Shown here: piece by piece, positions 20,704-23,667 of the stretch
Layout: each line of letters opens with the position of its first letter
Position numbering within the stretch: position 1 is the stretch's first letter
Assembly: GCA_035499215.1 (NCBI GenBank)
Contig: DATJZH010000286.1
Span: 1 to 23,667, forward strand
From: DATJZH01 sp035499215
Lineage (GTDB): Bacteria; Actinomycetota; Actinomycetes; Streptosporangiales; Streptosporangiaceae
DNA: 23,667 nucleotides
Reading direction: 5' to 3'
Notes under the pieces: generated by a model
Told to the model about the DNA's origin: nothing
Database searches by the model: none
Seen by the model: only the letters and a program-made list of their open reading frames with translations
Program-made: the position numbers and the translations under genes

Positions 20704-22583
20704 GCCACGCCCGGGTCGCCGGCGGCATGGCCCGGCACGACCTGGATCATCACGGCGACGCCGATGCCGGCAGCGCGGACCTCAACCTCGCCGTCAACGT
20801 CCGGCTGCCGCGGCCGCCGGCCTGGCTGCTGGCCCGGCTGCAGAACGCCTTGCCCGGGCTCGCGTCCTATCCCCGGCAGGACGCTGCCGTTGCCGCGGTC
20901 GCGGCCCGCCATGGCCGCGACCCGGGCCACGTGCTGCTGGCCAACGGCGCGGCGGAGGCCTTCACGCTGCTCGCCCGCGCTCTTTCCCCGCGGCTCGCGG
21001 TGTGCGTGCACCCGTCTTTCACCGAGCCGGAGGCCGCCCTGCGGGCGGCCGGGCACGCGGTCGAGCGCGTGCTGCTCCCGCGGCCGTTCGAGCTGGACCC
21101 CGCGCTCGTCCGCCGCGATGCCGACCTCGTCGTCGTCGGCAACCCGACGAACCCGACGGGCGTGCTGCATCCGGTCAGCGTCCTGCAGCAGCTGGCCCGG
21201 CCGGGCCGGACCCTGGTCGTCGACGAGGCCTTCGCGGATGCCGTCCCCGGCGAGCCCGCAACGCTGTCCGGGCGATCCGACCTTCCCGGCCTCGTCGTGG
21301 TGCGCAGCCTGACGAAGACCTGGGGCCTGGCCGGGCTCCGCGTGGGATATCTGCTCGGCCCGCCAAAGACACTGCAGGCGCTGAAAAGGGCCCAGCCGCT
21401 CTGGCCCCTGAACGCGCTGGCGCTGGAGGCGCTCACCGCCTGCAGCGAGCCCGCGGCGCTGGCGTGGGCTGACGACCAGGCCCGCCGGATCACCGGATGG
21501 CGGGCGGACCTGGCCGCCGCGCTCAATGAGCTTCCGGGCGTGACGACCGATACGACCGGTAAGGCGCCTTTCCTGCTCCTGCGGGTCGCCGATGCTTGCA
21601 GGGTCCGCTCCCGGCTCCGCGAGCTCGGCATCGCGGTCCGGCGCGGCGACACCTTCCCTGGCCTCGACGAGAATTGGATCCGCATCGCCGTGGCGGCACC
21701 TGAGCAGCACGACCGCATTGTCGAGTCTTTCGCCAGGTGCACCTCGCCCGCCTGGCAGCCCGCGGCGGCGCCGGCGCGGCCGGCGCGGCCAAAGGTCCCG
21801 GGCCGCGTCACCCTGGTCGGGGCCGGGCCGGGCTCGGCCGACCTGATCACGGTGCGCGGCTGGCGGGCACTGCATCGCGCTGATGTCGTCATCAGCGACC
21901 GGCTCGCCGACCCCCGGCTCACCGCGGAGCTCCGCCCTGGCGTGCTCCTGATCAACGCCGGCAAGGCCCCTGGCGAGCACCGGCTCAGCCAGCAGGAGAT
22001 AGGCGCCGCGCTTGTCGCCCACGCGCGGGCGGGACGTGACGTGGTCCGGCTCAAGGGCGGGGACCCGTTCATCCTGGGCCGCGGCGGCGAGGAAATGATC
22101 GCCTGCGCCCGGGCCGGGATCGTGTGCGGGGTCATCCCGGGGCTGTCCAGCGCCACGGCAGTCCCTGCCCTGGCCGGCATCCCGCTGACGCACCGGGGCG
22201 TATCCCGGTCTTTCGCCGTCGTCTCCGGTCACCTGCCGCCCGGGCACCCCGACAGCCCGGTCGACTGGGGAATCCTGGCCCGCTGCGCCGACACCCTGGT
22301 GCTGCTGATGGCAGTGCGCAACAGGACGAGCATCGCGCAGCGGCTCATCGAGCTGGGGAAGCCGCCAGTGACCCCGGTCGCCTGCATCGAGCGGGCAGCC
22401 AGCGCAAGCCAGCAGTGCACGCTGTGCACGCTGTGCGATCTCGCCGCGGCCGGGCGGGCACCTGCTGTCCGCAACCCCGCGGTTATCGTGATCGGACCGG
22501 CGGTCTGCGCGCTGCGGACGGGTGCCACGTCAGCTCCGGTCGCCGCGCCTGGCATGGCCGCGCCCCTCCTACCGGACGGATGA
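20700..22583 (+). CDS. CobC-CobA fusion: aminotransferase-fold threonine-phosphate decarboxylase + uroporphyrinogen-III C-methyltransferase
   Basis: One 627-residue frame with two enzymes. Residues 1-~350 are a PLP fold-type-I protein of the CobC/HisC type: ANGAAEAF, NPTNPTG (148-154), VVDEAFAD (173-180), the PLP lysine Lys206 in SLTKTWGLAGLRVGY, and Arg328 in WIRIAVA. This half should supply the aminopropanol (phosphate) arm used by CobD. After an Ala/Pro/Arg linker (351-368), residues 369-~605 are SUMT/CobA, making precorrin-2: VGAGPGSADLIT (373-384), RLKGGDPFILGRGGEE (450-465), IPGLSSATAVPALAGIPLTHRG (479-500). ATG 20700 overlaps the cobB stop. ATG 20727 is an alternative. An unusual CTLCTLC run is at 573-579. 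The stop converges on NiCoT with 15 bp overlap. Confidence 0.93.
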   Translation: MSHARVAGGMARHDLDHHGDADAGSADLNLAVNVRLPRPPAWLLARLQNALPGLASYPRQDAAVAAVAARHGRDPGHVLLANGAAEAFTLLARALSPRLAVCVHPSFTEPEAALRAAGHAVERVLLPRPFELDPALVRRDADLVVVGNPTNPTGVLHPVSVLQQLARPGRTLVVDEAFADAVPGEPATLSGRSDLPGLVVVRSLTKTWGLAGLRVGYLLGPPKTLQALKRAQPLWPLNALALEALTACSEPAALAWADDQARRITGWRADLAAALNELPGVTTDTTGKAPFLLLRVADACRVRSRLRELGIAVRRGDTFPGLDENWIRIAVAAPEQHDRIVESFARCTSPAWQPAAAPARPARPKVPGRVTLVGAGPGSADLITVRGWRALHRADVVISDRLADPRLTAELRPGVLLINAGKAPGEHRLSQQEIGAALVAHARAGRDVVRLKGGDPFILGRGGEEMIACARAGIVCGVIPGLSSATAVPALAGIPLTHRGVSRSFAVVSGHLPPGHPDSPVDWGILARCADTLVLLMAVRNRTSIAQRLIELGKPPVTPVACIERAASASQQCTLCTLCDLAAAGRAPAVRNPAVIVIGPAVCALRTGATSAPVAAPGMAAPLLPDG

Positions 22584-23667
22584 TCCCGGCTGCCCGCCGG
22601 AGAGTCCCCCGGTTCCTGGCCCGGCACCCCGGCCCGGGCCGGCTGCGCTGGCGGCCCACCGGGCTTCGACCTTGCCCCACCGCCAGTAGGCGAGCGCCAC
22701 CGCCCAGACGGTGACGAACAGTCCGGCGATGCAGAACCCGGCGACATTGATGTCGAAGCCGGCCATGAGCGACCAGAAGCTGCCGTGCAGGTGCGCCTCG
22801 GTGGTCAGGATGCCGAGGATCTCGATGGTGCCGATGATGAACGCCGCGCCGACGGACAGCCCGGTGATGACGAGGTTGTAGTAGACGTTGCGGACCGGCC
22901 GGGCGAACGCCCAGCCGTAGGCGAAGTTCATGAAGCAGCCGTCGAGGGTGTCGAACAGCATCATGCCGCCGGAGAACAGGAACGGCAGCGCGAGGACAGC
23001 GTAGTAGGGCAGGCCCTGGATCGCGGCGTAGGCAGTCGCCGCGAGCAGGACGACCTCGGTGGCAGTGTCGAAGCCGATACCGAAGACCAGGCCGACGAGG
23101 TACAGCTGCCAGGTATGGCTGATGGAGCGCGTGAGCCGGCCGAAGAACCGGTACATCAGCCCGCGGGCCTGCAGCTGGGCCTCGAGTTCCTGCTCGTCAT
23201 AGGTGCCGCGGCGGATGCCACGGAAAACCTTGAAGATACCGGCCAGCACGATCAGGTTCAGCACTGCGATCAGGTACAGGAAGCCGGCCGAGACCAGCGT
23301 ACCGGCCGCCCCGCCGGCCGTCTCGTAGGCGGAGCCGGGGCTTACCACCGCGCCGAAGACGGCCCTGGCCGCGATGGTGACGCCGGCGCCGACCGCCAGG
23401 ACGATCGTCGAGTGGCCGAAGGAGAAGAAGAAACCGGTGCCCAGGGGGCGCTTGCCGTCGGCCATCAGCTTGCGCGTGGTGTTGTCGATGCACGAGATGT
23501 GGTCGGCGTCGAAGGCGTGCCGCAGCCCCAGGAACCACGCCGTGATGGCCACCCCGAGCCCGACGCCGAGCCCCCTGCTCCCGCCCTGCCCCCGGTAGTC
23601 GAAGTGGTGGGGCATCACGCAGAGGATGTAGATGCCCCAGCCCGCAGCATTGACGGCGAGGATGAAC
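22569..23667 (-). CDS. NiCoT-family nickel/cobalt permease (5' end beyond window)
   Basis: A secondary transporter taking up Co2+ (or Ni2+) across the cytoplasmic membrane; its position beside the B12 locus points to cobalt. The frame is open through the right edge, and the residues there (FILAVNAAGWGIYILCVM) are a normal first membrane segment, so the true start is outside; a GTG at 23618 would cut into the family domain. Visible: the signature RHAFDADHISCIDNTTRK (HX4DH motif) coded at about 23519-23466, the second motif GIGFDTATE, about seven hydrophobic segments, a charged cytoplasmic loop (~EEQ/RRGTYDEQELEAQL) and GWAFARPVRNVYYNLVITGLSV. The C-tail is Gly/Pro/Ser-rich. The promoter is not in the window. 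Confidence 0.95.
   Translation of the reverse strand, partial: FILAVNAAGWGIYILCVMPHHFDYRGQGGSRGLGVGLGVAITAWFLGLRHAFDADHISCIDNTTRKLMADGKRPLGTGFFFSFGHSTIVLAVGAGVTIAARAVFGAVVSPGSAYETAGGAAGTLVSAGFLYLIAVLNLIVLAGIFKVFRGIRRGTYDEQELEAQLQARGLMYRFFGRLTRSISHTWQLYLVGLVFGIGFDTATEVVLLAATAYAAIQGLPYYAVLALPFLFSGGMMLFDTLDGCFMNFAYGWAFARPVRNVYYNLVITGLSVGAAFIIGTIEILGILTTEAHLHGSFWSLMAGFDINVAGFCIAGLFVTVWAVALAYWRWGKVEARWAASAAGPGRGAGPGTGGLSGGQPGSSVR

Noticed and set aside
1..23667. CRISPR arrays, tRNA/rRNA genes, transposases or integrase/att sites
   Set aside because: None seen: the only direct-repeat arrays are the short ones listed, with no spacer structure, and no mobile-element protein motifs occur in any frame read.

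Overview
The window is a high-G+C, actinobacterial-type stretch: GTG starts, 4-base ATGA/GTGA gene overlaps, and a gene set typical of aerobic B12 synthesis in Actinobacteria. About 20.7 kb of it (2.97 kb to the right edge) is one cobalamin (vitamin B12) locus. The taxon cannot be named more closely from sequence alone; a streptomycete- or streptosporangial-like soil actinobacterium would fit.

Layout. (1) 1-2970 is a loose accessory segment. It holds a possible decayed minus-strand gene (129-446), three 11-bp phased GTTAA repeats (576-608), a small zinc-ribbon-like protein (820-1068), three tandem 19-bp repeats (1103-1159), a lower-G+C gene for a GH43/GH32-like beta-propeller protein (1376-2272), two strong hairpins and a mostly non-coding 700-bp stretch. 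(2) 2975-9380, plus strand: cobD-cobQ, a 280-bp leader, then cobL-cobM-cobF-cobK. (3) 9253-12612, minus strand: cobG-cobH-cobIJ, whose 3' end overlaps cobK by 128 bp. (4) 12613-13065 is a divergent control region. It holds two back-to-back promoters and two cobalamin riboswitches on opposite strands: a compact one for cobG and a longer one for cobN. (5) 13066-22583, plus strand: cobN, a ChlI-ChlD fusion, cobO, cobB and a cobC-cobA fusion, all overlapping or touching. (6) 22569-23667, minus strand: a NiCoT cobalt/nickel permease cut by the window edge.

How they work together. NiCoT brings in cobalt. The CobA domain methylates uroporphyrinogen III to precorrin-2. CobI/J, CobG, CobM, CobF, CobK, CobL and CobH build hydrogenobyrinate, CobB amidates it, CobN with the ChlI/D-type ATPase inserts cobalt, CobO adenosylates, CobQ amidates to adenosylcobyric acid, and CobD with the CobC product attaches the aminopropanol arm. 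CobG, CobF and CobN mark this as the aerobic, late-cobalt route. The nucleotide-loop genes (cobP/U, cobT/U, cobS/V) are not in the window.

The most interesting material is regulatory. Besides the divergent riboswitch pair, both cobG and cobL lack a usable Shine-Dalgarno (SD) sequence of their own. Each is preceded by a strong SD and a tiny ORF (9 and 20 codons) whose stop overlaps the start of the cob gene. The cobL leader also carries a B12-box-like GAGCCAGAC at the corresponding place, although the rest of a riboswitch core is not convincingly conserved there.
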